A DNA stretch of 64,000 nucleotides from Mycobacterium adipatum (GTDB lineage Bacteria > Actinomycetota > Actinomycetes > Mycobacteriales > Mycobacteriaceae). Both the position numbers and the translations under genes were made by a program. This document shows, piece after piece, positions 39,934 through 52,911 of this stretch (positions are counted from its first letter, which is position 1; every line of letters starts with the position of its first letter). Location: the NCBI RefSeq assembly GCF_001644575.1, contig NZ_CP015596.1, positions 558,001 through 622,000 on the forward strand, written 5' to 3'. The notes below the pieces were generated by a model that searched no databases, was not told the DNA's origin, and saw only the letters and a program-made list of their open reading frames with translations.

Positions 39934-41090
39934 CCGATCACCTCCGAAATCCGTCCGCTGTCATCATCGCGCATCCCGACCGTGATACGCCGCACATCCC
40001 AATCCGCCGGCAGATCTTCCGGGACCGCGGCGGTCACCAGGACCTGCTCGGCGGACGCCGCGACGCTGGCCAACGCCTGACGCCGTGCGCTGTCCAGTTC
40101 GGCGAACACATCGTCGAGCAGCAGCACCGGATCGGTCCCTTCCTGGCGCAACAACTCATAGGCCGCAAGGCGCAAACCCAGTGCCATGGACCAGGATTCA
40201 CCGTGGCTGGCGAAACCTTTGGCGGGCTGCTGACCGAGGCGCAGCTCCAGATCATCGCGGTGCGGGCCGACCAGGCAGACCCCGCGCTCCAGCTCCGCGG
40301 AACGTTTACGACTCAGTTCGTCCAACAGTGCCGCCTCGTAGACCGCCGGGTCGACGGTGCCCGCGCCGGCCTCGGCCTCCACCATCTCGACCGAGCTGCG
40401 ATAGCCGATGGCTGCGGGACGCGACGCCGGCGCCAACAGCTGGTAGGCCTTCTCCACCTCCGGCGCGAGTTGGTTCACCAGGTCGACGCGTGCCGAAATG
40501 AGCTGTGCACCATGGGATGCCAAATGTCCGTCCCAGGACTCCAGGGTGTCGAGCATCGAGGAGTCACCGCGGTGGCGCGCCGGGCCCGCCGACTTGAGCA
40601 GCGCGGTGCGCTGACGAACGACCTTGTCGTAGTCGGCACGCACACCGGCGATGCGTGGCCGCCGGGTGGTGGCAACTTCGTCGAGATACCGGCGGCGCTC
40701 CGCCGGATCGCCGCGGACCAGCGCCAGATCCTCCGGGGCGAACAACACGGCCCGGAGCACCCCGAGAATCTCGCGGGGACTGCGCACCGGCGAGCGGTTC
40801 AACCGGGCCTTGTTGGCCCGACCGGTGGTGACCTCGAGATCCACCCCGAGTTCGCGTCCTTCATTGACGACGATGGTCGAGATGACCGCACGCTCGGTAC
40901 CGGCCCGGATCAGCGGCGCGTCGGACGCCACCCGGTGCGAGCCCAGGGTAGACGAATACCAGAGTGCCTCAATGAGATTCGTCTTGCCGTATCCATTGGG
41001 TGCAACAAATACGGTGTGTCCGGGCTCCAGTTCCAGGTCGACCCGCGGCCACGACCTGAAGTCCGTCAATCCCAGATGGCGTACGTACAA
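39930..41090 (-). CDS. recF: RecF: recombination/gap-repair ATPase
   Basis: 386 residues; the first in-frame start giving the conserved '[13 protein letters not shown]' is a TTG at 41090, two bases after the gnd stop. SMC/ABC-type ATPase: Walker A '[12 protein letters not shown]' (31-42), signature region '[15 protein letters not shown]', Walker B '[13 protein letters not shown]'. It binds gapped DNA and helps load RecA. Confidence 0.97.
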   Translation of the reverse strand: MYVRHLGLTDFRSWPRVDLELEPGHTVFVAPNGYGKTNLIEALWYSSTLGSHRVASDAPLIRAGTERAVISTIVVNEGRELGVDLEVTTGRANKARLNRSPVRSPREILGVLRAVLFAPEDLALVRGDPAERRRYLDEVATTRRPRIAGVRADYDKVVRQRTALLKSAGPARHRGDSSMLDTLESWDGHLASHGAQLISARVDLVNQLAPEVEKAYQLLAPASRPAAIGYRSSVEMVEAEAGAGTVDPAVYEAALLDELSRKRSAELERGVCLVGPHRDDLELRLGQQPAKGFASHGESWSMALGLRLAAYELLRQEGTDPVLLLDDVFAELDSARRQALASVAASAEQVLVTAAVPEDLPADWDVRRITVGMRDDDSGRISEVIG

Positions 41091-41092
41091 AA

Positions 41093-41986
41093 CTATCCGG
41101 ATTCCGAAATCCGCTGCACGGCATGCCCACCGAACTGGTTACGCAACGCGGCGACGGCCTTCATCGTCGGCGAATCTTCTTGTCGGGAGAGGAATCTGGC
41201 GAACAACGAAGCGGCGATACCCGGTACCGGCACGCGCAGCCGGATCGCTTCCTCCACCGTCCAACGGCCCTCACCGGAATCCTCGGTGTACCCGGTCAGA
41301 CCGTCCAGACCCGGATCTTCCTTGAGCGCCTTGGCCAGCAGCTGCTGCAGCCAGGACCGCACCACGGTGCCATTGGTCCAGGCCTGGTACACCGCCTGCG
41401 GATCCTTCACCAGGTCCTCGGCGGCCAGCAGCTCGTAACCCTCGGCGTAGGCGGTCATCAACGCGTACTCCACACCGTTGTGCACCATCTTGGTGAAATG
41501 CCCGGCACCGACCGGGCCCGCATGCACGAAGCCATCGGCCTTGTCGCCGGGGGGACGCAGGGTGTCGAAGATCGGCATCGCGCGCGTCACATCTTCGTCG
41601 CTCCCGCCGACCATCAGCCCGTAGCCTTCGGTCAGGCCCCAGATGCCACCGGACACGCCCGCGTCGATGAAAGAAATTCCCTTGTCACCCAACAGTTTTG
41701 CGTGCGGGCCGTCTTCGGTGTAACGCGAGTTGCCACCATCGATCACCAGATCTCCGGGCTCGAGGACCTCGGCGAGATCGGCGATCGTGGTACGGGTCAC
41801 CTCACCGGAGGGCACCATCACCCAGACGACGCGTGGTGCGGGCAACGCCTCGGCGAGGGCCGCCAGTGACGGCACATCCGTCACCTCCGGGCGAGGGTCG
41901 TAACCGATCACCTCGTGGCCTCCCGCACGCAGGCGTTCCCGCATGTTGAAACCCATTTTGCCCAGCCCGATCAAACCGAGTTGCAT
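41093..41986 (-). CDS. gnd: 6-phosphogluconate dehydrogenase (decarboxylating), short form
   Basis: 297 residues. Rossmann start '[13 protein letters not shown]', then '[12 protein letters not shown]' and '[20 protein letters not shown]', the conserved 6PGDH segments, and '[22 protein letters not shown]' with the catalytic Lys and Asn. The length fits the short NAD-preferring GndA-type enzymes. Oxidises 6-phosphogluconate to ribulose 5-phosphate. Its place between dnaN and recF is typical of fast-growing mycobacteria. Confidence 0.95.
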   Translation of the reverse strand: MQLGLIGLGKMGFNMRERLRAGGHEVIGYDPRPEVTDVPSLAALAEALPAPRVVWVMVPSGEVTRTTIADLAEVLEPGDLVIDGGNSRYTEDGPHAKLLGDKGISFIDAGVSGGIWGLTEGYGLMVGGSDEDVTRAMPIFDTLRPPGDKADGFVHAGPVGAGHFTKMVHNGVEYALMTAYAEGYELLAAEDLVKDPQAVYQAWTNGTVVRSWLQQLLAKALKEDPGLDGLTGYTEDSGEGRWTVEEAIRLRVPVPGIAASLFARFLSRQEDSPTMKAVAALRNQFGGHAVQRISESG

Positions 41987-42017
41987 ATGCGAGCATCCCT
42001 CCGCGACGGTCGGCCGG

Positions 42018-43217
42018 TCAGCCAGGAAGGCGCACCGGCATCAACAAGTAGACATAGTCGGTCTGCGCGGCGGGGAACGGCCCCGTTGCGCCGGCCTCGA
42101 CACCATTGTCTCCCGCGGGACGCAACACTGCGGGTCGGCTCGGTGTCGTGAAGCCGAACGTCACCCGCTCCGAGCGCAACGAACCCAGACCGTCGGTCAG
42201 ATAGGTGGGATTGAAGGCGATGGTCAGCGGATCACCGGCGAAGTCGACCTGCAGGTCTTCCTCCGCGCGGCCGACATCGTCGGCACCGGCCGACAGCCGC
42301 ACCCCGTCCTCGGTGAATTCCATCCGCACCTGAGCGCCCCGGTCGGCGACCAGTGCCACACGCTTGATCGCTTCGGTCAGTTCGGCGACACCGACCGTCG
42401 CGACCGCCGTGTGCTCGGTCGGCAGCAACTGACGGAACTTGGGGAACTCCGCATCCAGCAGCCGGGTCGTCGTGCGCTTGCCGTTGCTGCGGATGCCGAG
42501 CAGGCCTTCCTTGCCCACCGCCGCGCCGGCACCCAGCGCCAGGTGAACTTCGGTGCCGTCGGTGCCGGTCTTGGCGGCCTCCGACAAGGTCTTCGCCGGA
42601 ACCAGGACCGCGGCCTCGACCCCGGCCGAATCCGTGGACCAGGTGAGCTCGCGCACCGCCAACCGGAATCGGTCAGTGGCAGCCAAAACAACCTTGTCCC
42701 CGGAAATCTCGACGCGGATACCGGTCAGCATCGGCAACGTGTCATCACGGCCGGCGGCTACGGCGACCTGGCCGATCGCCTCGCCGAACAGATCAGCGGA
42801 GACCACCCCGGTCTCGTCGGGCAGCGCGGGCAGCGACGGGTAGTCCTCGACGGCCATGGTGGGCAGCGAGAAACGGGCACTACCGCAGCTCAGCGATACC
42901 CGGGTCCCTTCGACGCTGACATCGACCGGTTTGGCCGGCAACGATCGGGTGATGTCCGAAAGCAACCGCCCGGACACCAAAGCGCTACCCGGAGAAGCGA
43001 TTTCGGCAGCAACACGGACCTCGGCGGAGGTTTCGTAGTCGTAGCCGGAGATGGTCAGACCGTCGTCGGAGCCTGTCAGGAGCACGCCGGCGAGCACCGG
43101 AACGGTAGGCCGGGACGGCAGGCTGCGGGCAACCCACGCCACCGCATCGGCAAAATCCTCACGTACCAGACGGAACTTCAAATCGGTGAGACCAACATTC
43201 GTCGTCACCACGTCCAT
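42018..43217 (-). CDS. dnaN: DnaN: DNA polymerase III sliding clamp
   Basis: 399 residues from the ATG at 43217 ([15 protein letters not shown]), behind GAAGGGACGTT; the open frame starts 12 codons earlier. Three-domain beta-clamp with the conserved 'ILSGVLLTG'-like 'VLAGVLLTG', 'DRFRLAVRE' and the C-terminal 'YLLMPVRL'. Forms a ring that tethers the polymerase to DNA. Confidence 0.98.
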   Translation of the reverse strand: MDVVTTNVGLTDLKFRLVREDFADAVAWVARSLPSRPTVPVLAGVLLTGSDDGLTISGYDYETSAEVRVAAEIASPGSALVSGRLLSDITRSLPAKPVDVSVEGTRVSLSCGSARFSLPTMAVEDYPSLPALPDETGVVSADLFGEAIGQVAVAAGRDDTLPMLTGIRVEISGDKVVLAATDRFRLAVRELTWSTDSAGVEAAVLVPAKTLSEAAKTGTDGTEVHLALGAGAAVGKEGLLGIRSNGKRTTTRLLDAEFPKFRQLLPTEHTAVATVGVAELTEAIKRVALVADRGAQVRMEFTEDGVRLSAGADDVGRAEEDLQVDFAGDPLTIAFNPTYLTDGLGSLRSERVTFGFTTPSRPAVLRPAGDNGVEAGATGPFPAAQTDYVYLLMPVRLPG

Positions 43218-43732
43218 AACGTCCCTTCGATCTACCGCGTCAACCAGCATCAACGAGCGGATTCCCGTGTCACTCCGAGCGTAGTCGCGAACTGGTCGAC
43301 GATCGCACCGGCGTATCGAATCACCACCGTAGAGCGTTCGACGCGAACTTGAAAGCGGTTCGCGCGTCGAGCGCGCAGCGCTGGAGCGTCGGGGATCGGG
43401 TGGGTTCGTGCTCTGTCCCCAACAGCCTGCTTTTAAAAGAGGAATCTCCTAGAGATAAAAGCAACAGTAATAGGTCCTGTGGAAGCTGTGGATGACGGCC
43501 GCTCGGTGCAGGTGGCGGGCCCGGGAGGGGTGTGTGCAGCCTGTGGAACAAGCCCGGGGTGATCGGGCGGGGTTGTGGATAACAACCTGATTGTGGAGTG
43601 GACAGCCGGTTGACCGGAGGTTTCTCCCAGGTTGTGCACAGCGGTATCCACACGGATTTTGTGTGACGAACGGTGCGAACGGGACACAAGTTTTTCGCAA
43701 AGATTGTCGCCGGAACGACTCGAGAACGTCGC
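43218..43732. other. oriC: Origin of replication (oriC), dnaA-dnaN intergenic region
   Basis: 515 bp without genes. DnaA-box-like sites cluster at 43477 (CTGTGGAAG), 43486 (CTGTGGATG), 43541 (CTGTGGAAC), 43574 (TGTGGATAA, perfect), 43591 (TTGTGGAGT), 43632 (TTGTGCACA) and 43645 (TATCCACAC). An AT-rich block with ACTTTTAAAAG-like content lies around 43430-43472 and is a candidate unwinding element. Layout matches mycobacterial origins. Confidence 0.93.
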
Positions 43733-45229
43733 TCAGCGCTTGGAGCGCTGGCGGATCCGGGTGGTGAGTTCCTTGACGTGATCGAAGATCTCGCGCCGCT
43801 CGGCCATTCCGTCGCGGATCTTGCGTTCGGCGTACATCACCGTGGTGTGGTCGCGGCCGAACGCCTCACCGATACGGGGCAGGGATAGATCGGTGAGCTC
43901 GCGGCACAGATACATGGCGATCTGGCGGGATTGTGCGAGGGCCCGGGTCTTACCGGGGCCGCGGAGCTCTTCGATGGTGGTCTCGAAGTACTCGGCGGTG
44001 GCGGCCATGATGGTCGCGGTACTGATCTGCATGGTGCTGGAGTCGGAGATGAGATCGCGGAGCACGATCTCGGCCAGCGATTTGTCGATCGCGGTCTTGC
44101 TCAGGGACGCGAACGCGGTGACCCGGATCAGGGCGCCCTCGAGCTCACGGATATTGCGTTCGATGCGGCTGGCGATCAGCTCGAGAACGTCATCGGGCAC
44201 GTCGAGACGGTCCATCTGCGCCTTCTTGCGCAGAATGGCGATGCGGGTCTCCAGCTCCGGGGGTTGGACATCGGTGATCAGACCCCACTCGAAACGGGTG
44301 CGCAGCCGGTCCTCGAGCGTGGCCAGCTGTTTGGGGGAGCGGTCCGAGGAGATGACGATCTGCTTGTTGGCGTTGTGCAGCGTGTTGAAGGTGTGGAAGA
44401 ACTCTTCCTGGATACCGTCCTTGCCTTCGATGAACTGAATGTCATCGACGAGCAGGATGTCGACATCGCGGTAACTGCGTTTGAAGGAGGCCTTGCGGTC
44501 GTCACGCAACGAGTTGATGAAGTCGTTGGTGAATTCCTCTGTGGAGACGTATTTCACGCGCATGCCGGGAAAGAGGCGTTGCGCATAGTTTCCGGCGGCA
44601 TGGAGCAAATGGGTTTTGCCGAGGCCGGATTCACCCCAGATGAACAGCGGATTGTAGGCCCGCGCGGGCGCCTCTGAGATGGCCAGTGTGGCGGCATGGG
44701 CGAACCGGTTGGACGCACCGATGACGAACGTCTCGAAGGTGTAGCGCCGGTTGAGGCTGACGGCGTTGGCTTCCGGCGGCGCCGGCTGGGCCCGATTGAA
44801 GTACGTCGGCCAACTTGCCTCGGCGCTGGCCAGTGCTTCGCCGTCCTCGTCGACCTCTTCGGTATCGGGTGCCGACGGGTATTCGGGCTCGGAGTCGGTC
44901 TCGGGCTCGGCGGCATCCTCGGGACCGGGTGTGGCGATTCGAACGCCGAGCTCGATGCGTTGGCCGAGCTGTCGGCTCAGTGCGCTGACGATCGGTTCGC
45001 GGAGGCGTTCGATCTCGTTCTGGACGAAGGCCGAGGGCACCGACAGCAGTGCGAATCCCTCGGTGATGACCAGAGGTTTGACGAGTTTGAGCCAGGCTCG
45101 CTGCTGGGCGGTGAGAAGTTGCTCACGCGGGCCGCCGTTGACGGTCTCTCCGAACGGGGTTTCCCCGTTGAGTTCGGAAACGACCTTGTTCCAGACCGTG
45201 ACGAAAGAAGAATCCGGGTCCGCGGTCAA
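43733..45229 (-). CDS. dnaA: DnaA: chromosomal replication initiator
   Basis: 498 residues from a TTG at 45229, the same start codon as in M. tuberculosis. Domain I about 1-90, an acidic linker about 100-140, AAA+ domain with Walker A GESGLGKT at 199-206 and Walker B '[12 protein letters not shown]', and domain IV with the DnaA signature '[14 protein letters not shown]'. Ends 'RIRQRSKR'. Binds DnaA boxes at oriC and melts the origin. Confidence 0.98.
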   Translation of the reverse strand: MTADPDSSFVTVWNKVVSELNGETPFGETVNGGPREQLLTAQQRAWLKLVKPLVITEGFALLSVPSAFVQNEIERLREPIVSALSRQLGQRIELGVRIATPGPEDAAEPETDSEPEYPSAPDTEEVDEDGEALASAEASWPTYFNRAQPAPPEANAVSLNRRYTFETFVIGASNRFAHAATLAISEAPARAYNPLFIWGESGLGKTHLLHAAGNYAQRLFPGMRVKYVSTEEFTNDFINSLRDDRKASFKRSYRDVDILLVDDIQFIEGKDGIQEEFFHTFNTLHNANKQIVISSDRSPKQLATLEDRLRTRFEWGLITDVQPPELETRIAILRKKAQMDRLDVPDDVLELIASRIERNIRELEGALIRVTAFASLSKTAIDKSLAEIVLRDLISDSSTMQISTATIMAATAEYFETTIEELRGPGKTRALAQSRQIAMYLCRELTDLSLPRIGEAFGRDHTTVMYAERKIRDGMAERREIFDHVKELTTRIRQRSKR

Positions 45230-45810
45230 CGACGCCTACCCCCTAACGGCTTCCTCGGGATGTCCCGGGGGGCGACGATAACAAGCTGTCCACATAGTTA
45301 TCCACAGACTGTGGACAGTAATCAGTAGTAATCGTCGCGCTATTTGTGGGCGTGGATCCCTGTCGGAGCTCTACACATACCGATTGTGGTCTGCGGGCTC
45401 GCGGCCGGTGTCGTCCTCGCTCTGGTTCCGGCGCCGTTCCATATCGAAACGGCATTGCCAGAAGCTAACAGTTTTCTCTCGGAGTGCCAACCGTTCTGCA
45501 ACATTGCCGACAGGTTCCATGTCGGGAGGGCAAAGTTGGTGACTGGTGTGGTTTTTGTTGCCGGATGAGGCTCGGTTCGGGCGGGTCGGGAGCGGTCCCG
45601 GCCAGGTTTGACCCAGGCAAATCTCGTCAGTACCCTCGAACAGTCGCCCGCACGTGGCGATACGGCTGCGACTCGGTGGTTCTGCGGAACCGCAGAGGTG
45701 CCGCGCCGGCAAGATGGATGAGCTTACCAACGGTGGCTGCGTCCTCGGCTGCCATGACGTTCATGGCGACCGAGGGTGTCGACACCAGACCGAACGAGGA
45801 GAAAACAGCC
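45230..45810. promoter_or_regulatory. dnaA-rpmH intergenic region with DnaA boxes
   Basis: 581 bp. Next to dnaA lie CTGTCCACA (45286-45294), TTATCCACA (45298-45306, perfect) and CTGTGGACA (45309-45317), spaced 12 and 11 bp, so DnaA probably controls its own promoter here. The right half must carry the rpmH promoter. Small open frames on both strands lack support. Confidence 0.75.
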
Positions 45811-45954
45811 GTGGCCAAGGGCAAGCGGACTTTCCAGCCGAACAACCGCCGCCGGGCCCGTGTGCACGGTTTCCGGTTGCGGATGCGTACGCGCGCCGGT
45901 CGCGCCATCGTGTCGGGTCGCCGCAGCAAGGGCCGCCGCTCCCTGACTGCGTGA
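45811..45954 (+). CDS. rpmH: Ribosomal protein L34
   Basis: 47 residues from the GTG at 45811 with CGAGGAGAAAACAGCC upstream. '[21 protein letters not shown]' lies in the first 26 residues and '[10 protein letters not shown]' ends it, the standard actinobacterial L34. First gene of the rpmH-rnpA-yidD-yidC-jag-rsmG cluster. Confidence 0.98.
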   Translation: MAKGKRTFQPNNRRRARVHGFRLRMRTRAGRAIVSGRRSKGRRSLTA

Positions 45955-45976
45955 TTCGACGCAGGGATCTCCGGCA

Positions 45977-46354
45977 GTGCTTCCGGCCCGGTACCGGATG
46001 ACACGGTCTACCGATTTCGGTGTCACGGTTCGCCAAGGCATACGGGCAGTCCAGCCCGATATCGTCGTGCACGCGTTGCACGACGGTTTACCCGACGGTG
46101 GTGACGACGGGCCCAAGATCGGCCTGGTGGTGTCCAAGTCGGTTGGTTCGGCGGTACAGCGGCACCGGGTGTCTCGACGGTTGCGCCATGTCGCTTTCCA
46201 CCTCATCAACGCTGACGCGTCCGATCTCGGACCGCGCGCACGGGTGGTGATCCGTGCGCTGCCCGGCAGCCGAGACGCCATCTCCTCCCGGTTGGAGTCC
46301 GAACTGCGGACTGCGTTGAAGAAGACTCGAGCCCAAAAGCAGAGCCGGCCGTGA
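45977..46354 (+). CDS. rnpA: Ribonuclease P protein component
   Basis: 125 residues from the GTG at 45977 ([14 protein letters not shown]). The RNR-type signature '[20 protein letters not shown]' is at about 55-74. Binds RNase P RNA and helps mature tRNA 5' ends. 22 bp after rpmH; its TGA shares GTGA with the yidD start. Confidence 0.95.
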   Translation: MLPARYRMTRSTDFGVTVRQGIRAVQPDIVVHALHDGLPDGGDDGPKIGLVVSKSVGSAVQRHRVSRRLRHVAFHLINADASDLGPRARVVIRALPGSRDAISSRLESELRTALKKTRAQKQSRP

Positions 46355-46635
46355 CTCGGTGGGCCGCCAACGGTGCGATCTTCATGATCCAGCTGTACCG
46401 GACCATGATTTCTCCGTTGCGGCTGCCGTCGTGCCGATTCACCCCCACCTGTAGTGAGTACGCCGTCGATGCGCTGACCGAGTATGGGTTGGTCCGTGGT
46501 GGCTGGCTGGCGGCGGTGAGATTGGCCAAATGCGGTCCGTGGCACCGTGGCGGGTGGGACCCGATACCCGAGCGCGGTGAGAAGACCGGCGATAAGACTT
46601 CGGAAGAAGTCGTCAGGAGCGATTCTGTTGTTTAA
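46351..46635 (+). CDS. yidD: YidD: membrane protein insertion efficiency factor
   Basis: 94 residues from the GTG at 46351. N-terminal amphipathic helix '[13 protein letters not shown]', then '[16 protein letters not shown]' and '[17 protein letters not shown]' with the conserved three Cys. Helps YidC-dependent insertion. The last 8 bp overlap yidC. Confidence 0.95.
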   Translation: MTRWAANGAIFMIQLYRTMISPLRLPSCRFTPTCSEYAVDALTEYGLVRGGWLAAVRLAKCGPWHRGGWDPIPERGEKTGDKTSEEVVRSDSVV

Positions 46636-47716
46636 CTGGTTCAGCCTCGACATCATCTATTACCCGGTGTCGGCGATCATGTGGGTTTGGTACAAGGCGT
46701 TCGCCTTCATCCTCGGACCCACGAACTTCTTCGCCTGGGCGCTGTCGGTGGTCTTCCTGGTCTTCACCCTGCGCGCGATTCTGTACAAGCCGTTCGTCAA
46801 ACAGATCCGGACGACCCGGCAGATGCAGGAACTGCAGCCACAGATCAAGGCGCTGCAGAAGAAGTACGGCAAGGACCGCCAGCGCATGGCGCTGGAGATG
46901 CAGAAGCTGCAGAAGGAACACGGGTTCAACCCGATCCTCGGATGTCTGCCGATGCTGGCGCAGGTGCCGGTGTTCCTGGGTCTGTTTCATGTGCTGCGGT
47001 CCTTCAACAGGACCGGGCACAACTTCGGCGAACTCGGCCTGGATCTCGAGCTGAACAAGCAGCTGCCCAACTATGTGTTCAGCGCCGCGGATGTCCAGCA
47101 CTTCCTGCAGGCGAACCTGTTCGGCGCTCCGCTCGGCGCGACCATGATCCAGTCGGAGAGCAGCTGGCAGGCGTTCATCGGGTTCGACGTGAGCCGTCTG
47201 GCGATCATCGGTGTGGGTGTCCCGCTGATGATCCTGGCCGGTGTCGCGACCTACTTCAACAGCCGCGCGTCGGTGGCCCGGCAGAGTCCCGAGGCCGCGG
47301 CCAACCCGCAGACCGCGATGATGAACAAGCTGGCCCTGTATGTGTTCCCGCTCGGCGTCGTCGTGGGTGGCCCGTTCCTGCCGTTGGCGATCATCCTCTA
47401 CTGGGTGTCCAACAACGTCTGGACGTTCGGCCAGCAGCACTACGTGTTCGGCAAGATCGAGGCGGAAGAAGAGCTGAAGAAGGCCGAGGCGCTCGAACGC
47501 CGTTCCGCCAATGCGCCGGCCCCCGGTAAGAAGCCCAACAAGGCGCGCAAGGTGACGCCGGTGGACTCCGCCAAGGAGATCACCGAGCCGGAGATCGCCG
47601 ACGAGAGCGCCGGCCCACAGACATCTGCCTCGAAGGGCAGAGACATCGATGCACCCGACGCAACGCCGGGGGCGACCCCGCGGCCGGGTGCACGGCCCAA
47701 GAAGCGCAAGCGCTAG
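46628..47716 (+). CDS. yidC: YidC: membrane protein insertase
   Basis: 362 residues from a TTG at 46628, eight bases after a GGAG; no ATG or GTG gives the conserved '[15 protein letters not shown]' start. Five membrane segments of the YidC/Oxa1 type, with '[21 protein letters not shown]'-like core at about 95-116 and '[15 protein letters not shown]' near 265. Basic, disordered C-terminal tail ending 'PKKRKR'. Inserts and folds membrane proteins. Confidence 0.95.
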   Translation: MFNWFSLDIIYYPVSAIMWVWYKAFAFILGPTNFFAWALSVVFLVFTLRAILYKPFVKQIRTTRQMQELQPQIKALQKKYGKDRQRMALEMQKLQKEHGFNPILGCLPMLAQVPVFLGLFHVLRSFNRTGHNFGELGLDLELNKQLPNYVFSAADVQHFLQANLFGAPLGATMIQSESSWQAFIGFDVSRLAIIGVGVPLMILAGVATYFNSRASVARQSPEAAANPQTAMMNKLALYVFPLGVVVGGPFLPLAIILYWVSNNVWTFGQQHYVFGKIEAEEELKKAEALERRSANAPAPGKKPNKARKVTPVDSAKEITEPEIADESAGPQTSASKGRDIDAPDATPGATPRPGARPKKRKR

Positions 47717-47786
47717 AAGCCAAGCCGAGAGCCGATCGACCCGGGCACCGACCGGGGGCGGACGTGGCGAAGTAAGGAGAACGAAG

Positions 47787-50072
<2,286 letters not shown>

Positions 50073-50166
50073 GCAGTACCGTTTCGGCGGGCCGGGGACA
50101 CCAGCGGTGGCACCCGGAACAGCATGTTGGTGACGGACGAATTCAGGCAGGGGGACTGGCAGCGAT

Positions 50167-51168
50167 ATGAACCAGGCGAAGAAACGCAGTGGCTTGGGGC
50201 GCGGCCTGGCATCGTTGATCCCCACCGGTCCGGCCGACGGCGAAGCGCTGGGCGGCCCCCGGATCGGTGCGGCGACGGCCGACATCCTGATGGGCGGTGC
50301 TCCGACACCGGCCGCCGCCACCCCCGCCGCGGAGTCCGAGTCGTCGGAGTTCGGGGCGGTGTACCGCGAGATCGACCCGGGCCAGATCGACCCGAATCCG
50401 CGGCAGCCTCGCCAGGTCTTCGACGAGGAGGCGCTGTCCGAGCTCGTGCACTCCATCCGCGAGTTCGGGGTGATGCAGCCGATCGTGGTCCGTGCGGTGC
50501 CCGCCGACGATGGATCGACTCGCTACCAGATCGTGATGGGGGAGCGCCGTTGGCGGGCGAGCCAGCAGGCCGGTCTCACGACGATCCCTGCCATCGTTCG
50601 CGAGACCGCCGACGACAGCATGTTGCGCGATGCCCTGCTGGAGAACATCCACCGGGCACAGCTGAATCCGTTGGAAGAGGCGGCCGCCTACCAACAGCTG
50701 CTCGACGAGTTCGGCGTCACCCACGACGAACTGGCCTCGCGTATCGGTCGTTCCCGGCCGTTGATCTCCAACATGATCCGCCTGCTGCGCCTGCCGATCC
50801 CGGTGCAGCGGCGGGTCGCGGCAGGCGTGCTGTCGGCCGGGCATGCCCGAGCGTTGCTGTCCCTGGAGGGGGGACCGGAGAAGCAGGAAGAGCTGGCGGC
50901 GCGGATCGTGGCCGAAGGCCTGTCGGTCCGGGCCACCGAGGAGGCCGTCACACTGGCCAATCGCAACGGCCCGACCGAGCCGCCGGCGCCTCGGCGCAAG
51001 CCCATTCAGATGCCGGGTCTGCAGGATGTCGCCGAGCAGCTCTCGACAGCGTTCGACACCCGGGTCACGGTCAGTCTGGGTAAGCGCAAAGGCAAGATCG
51101 TGGTGGAGTTCGGCTCGGTCGACGATCTGCAGCGGATCGTCGAACTGATGAACTCGGCGACGCAGTAA
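50167..51168 (+). CDS. parB: ParB: chromosome partitioning CTPase / parS-binding protein
   Basis: 333 residues from the ATG at 50167. N-terminal ParA-interacting basic stretch '[16 protein letters not shown]', CTP-binding ParB/Srx domain with '[15 protein letters not shown]', '[12 protein letters not shown]' and '[14 protein letters not shown]', then HTH '[19 protein letters not shown]'. Spreads from parS and organises the origin region. Confidence 0.97.
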   Translation: MNQAKKRSGLGRGLASLIPTGPADGEALGGPRIGAATADILMGGAPTPAAATPAAESESSEFGAVYREIDPGQIDPNPRQPRQVFDEEALSELVHSIREFGVMQPIVVRAVPADDGSTRYQIVMGERRWRASQQAGLTTIPAIVRETADDSMLRDALLENIHRAQLNPLEEAAAYQQLLDEFGVTHDELASRIGRSRPLISNMIRLLRLPIPVQRRVAAGVLSAGHARALLSLEGGPEKQEELAARIVAEGLSVRATEEAVTLANRNGPTEPPAPRRKPIQMPGLQDVAEQLSTAFDTRVTVSLGKRKGKIVVEFGSVDDLQRIVELMNSATQ

Positions 51169-51425
51169 CGGCCGCCGAAATGACCGAATGGGCGCTGCAC
51201 GTGCGGGACCAGAGACACAGGCGAATTACGTCACTGTGACACTGGATTCACAGCAAGTCGCTGGATCATCGAACCGGAGAGGGGATGTCATGTGTGACAA
51301 CATGTTTGGCGTCCGAACCCGGATCGGTGAAGTTAGCCGGGCTCGGTGGGCCGCGCGGAGGGCATTCTCCTATCCTGGAGTGGCATCCGTGCGCGCCGGA
51401 ACCATGTGAAGGTTGGGGTATCGAA

Positions 51426-52172
51426 GTGTCAGCACGTATCAGCCCGCTGCGGCTCGAGGCTTTCGAGCAGTTGCCCAAGCATGCGAGGCGATGCGTGTTC
51501 TGGGAGGTCGATCCGTCGACTCTGGGCGGTGACGATCACCTCGCGGATCCGGAGTTCGAGAAGGAAGCATGGCTGTCCATGGTCATGCTCGAGTGGGGAT
51601 CGTGCGCACAACTGGCCGTACGCGGCGGGGCGGAGCCGGGGGAGCGGACGGAGGCGACCGAGGTCTTCCACGGCGAATCGTGCCTGGGCTATGTCTTTTA
51701 TGCTCCGCCCGGAGCGGTCCCGCGGGCCCGCAAATTCCCCACCGGACCGGTCAGCGCGGACGCCGTTCTGCTGACCTCGATCGGCCTCGAATCACCCGAC
51801 GACGGTGACCATGTCTCACGCGGACTGATCAGTGCGGTGGTCGCGGATCTCGTGCGCCGCGGTGTCCGTGCACTCGAGGCCTTCGGGCGCACCGCGCTGG
51901 TTGCCGATCTCTGCCCGGAGTCGGGGGTTCCCGATGACCTTGAACAGGTGATCGAGGTGCTCGGTGACTGTTCGGCGGGACAGTGCATCATCGCCGCCGA
52001 CCTGCTGATCGATATGGGTTTCGAAGTGGTGGCACCGCATCCGTACTTCCCGCGCCTGAGGCTCGAGCTCGAACAGGGCTTGGGTTGGAAGGCCGATGTG
52101 GAGGCCGCTCTCGAGCGCCTGCTGGAGAGCGCCCGGCTGCAGGCACCGCTGGGCGCCACCACCTTTGCCTGA
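51426..52172 (+). CDS. GNAT-like acetyltransferase (Rv3916c-like)
   Basis: 248 residues from the GTG at 51426, where the conserved 'SARISPLRLEAFEQLPKHAR' begins; the frame is open from 51285. A GNAT-type core is suggested by 'AVLLTSIGLESPDDGDHVSRGL' followed by 'VVADLVRRGVRALEAFG'. The binding loop for acetyl-CoA is not the classic Q/R-x-x-G-x-G/A. The C-terminal part 'GFEVVAPHPYFPRLRLELEQGLGWKADVEAALERL' is split over 205-240. Substrate unknown. Conserved downstream of parB in mycobacteria. Confidence 0.8.
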   Translation: MSARISPLRLEAFEQLPKHARRCVFWEVDPSTLGGDDHLADPEFEKEAWLSMVMLEWGSCAQLAVRGGAEPGERTEATEVFHGESCLGYVFYAPPGAVPRARKFPTGPVSADAVLLTSIGLESPDDGDHVSRGLISAVVADLVRRGVRALEAFGRTALVADLCPESGVPDDLEQVIEVLGDCSAGQCIIAADLLIDMGFEVVAPHPYFPRLRLELEQGLGWKADVEAALERLLESARLQAPLGATTFA

Positions 52173-52911
52173 GATCCGATTGCGCGCGGGAGCCACCGCT
52201 ACCGCGCTCATCCTGGTGGCGGGCTTCTTTCTGGCACCGGCGATCCTGGCCGGCGGCGACTTCGGGCCGCTGACGGATGGTCATCTGGTCGAAGCCGCAT
52301 TGCGCAGCGAACTGGTCGCATCGTGGCGCACGACCGATCAGGACATGACCGCCGGGTTGGTACACCTCGTCGACTACTGGCGCCGCTACCACGCCATCAA
52401 GATCGCCATCGCGACCGCACTACTGGCGGTCCTGGTCGCTCTGGCCACATCGTGTCTGCGCCGCAACGGCGCAGCGGTGGCGGCAATCGTCGCGGCGTTC
52501 GCACTGCTCGCCGTCCTGCTGGTGGTGGTGAACATCCAGGCCACCACGGCGCCGCTGGCCGCACTGCTCCAGGGGCTCCCGCCGCCCGACAGCACGGGCT
52601 CCGCCCAGGCGTATCTGGAGATACGGCAGAGCCTCGCGGCGCACCGGTCCGCCCCGATTCTCGAGGCCATGACCGACAGCGTGAGCAGGTATCACGCCGT
52701 GATGTCCGTCGAAACAGCCATGCTTGCAGTGGTTTTCATGGCGTGTGCGGTATGGGCGTGGAAGGCCGGTCACCGGCCTCGAGCCTGGGCGTGGGTGATG
52801 ACCTCGGCTCTGATCGGGGCAGGGCTGACGGTCGTCGCGGTGGTCACTGCCCGGATGAGTCTGGGCGCGGCCGCGTTGCTGCCGGCGTACTTCACCGGTG
52901 TAGGCGGCTAG
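52165..52911 (+). CDS. Four-helix membrane protein of unknown function
   Basis: 248 residues if started at the TTG at 52165, which overlaps the GNAT-like stop by 8 bp; a TTG at 52180 is an alternative. Four hydrophobic segments (about 9-26, 94-114, 122-142, 205-245 region). The loop 'HLVDYWRRYHAIK' and 'SVSRYHAVMSVE' repeat an R-Y-H-A motif in the two halves, so the protein looks internally duplicated. I do not recognise the family. Its TAG stop is inside the CTAG target duplication of the IS1380-type element. Confidence 0.7.
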   Translation: MPEIRLRAGATATALILVAGFFLAPAILAGGDFGPLTDGHLVEAALRSELVASWRTTDQDMTAGLVHLVDYWRRYHAIKIAIATALLAVLVALATSCLRRNGAAVAAIVAAFALLAVLLVVVNIQATTAPLAALLQGLPPPDSTGSAQAYLEIRQSLAAHRSAPILEAMTDSVSRYHAVMSVETAMLAVVFMACAVWAWKAGHRPRAWAWVMTSALIGAGLTVVAVVTARMSLGAAALLPAYFTGVGG

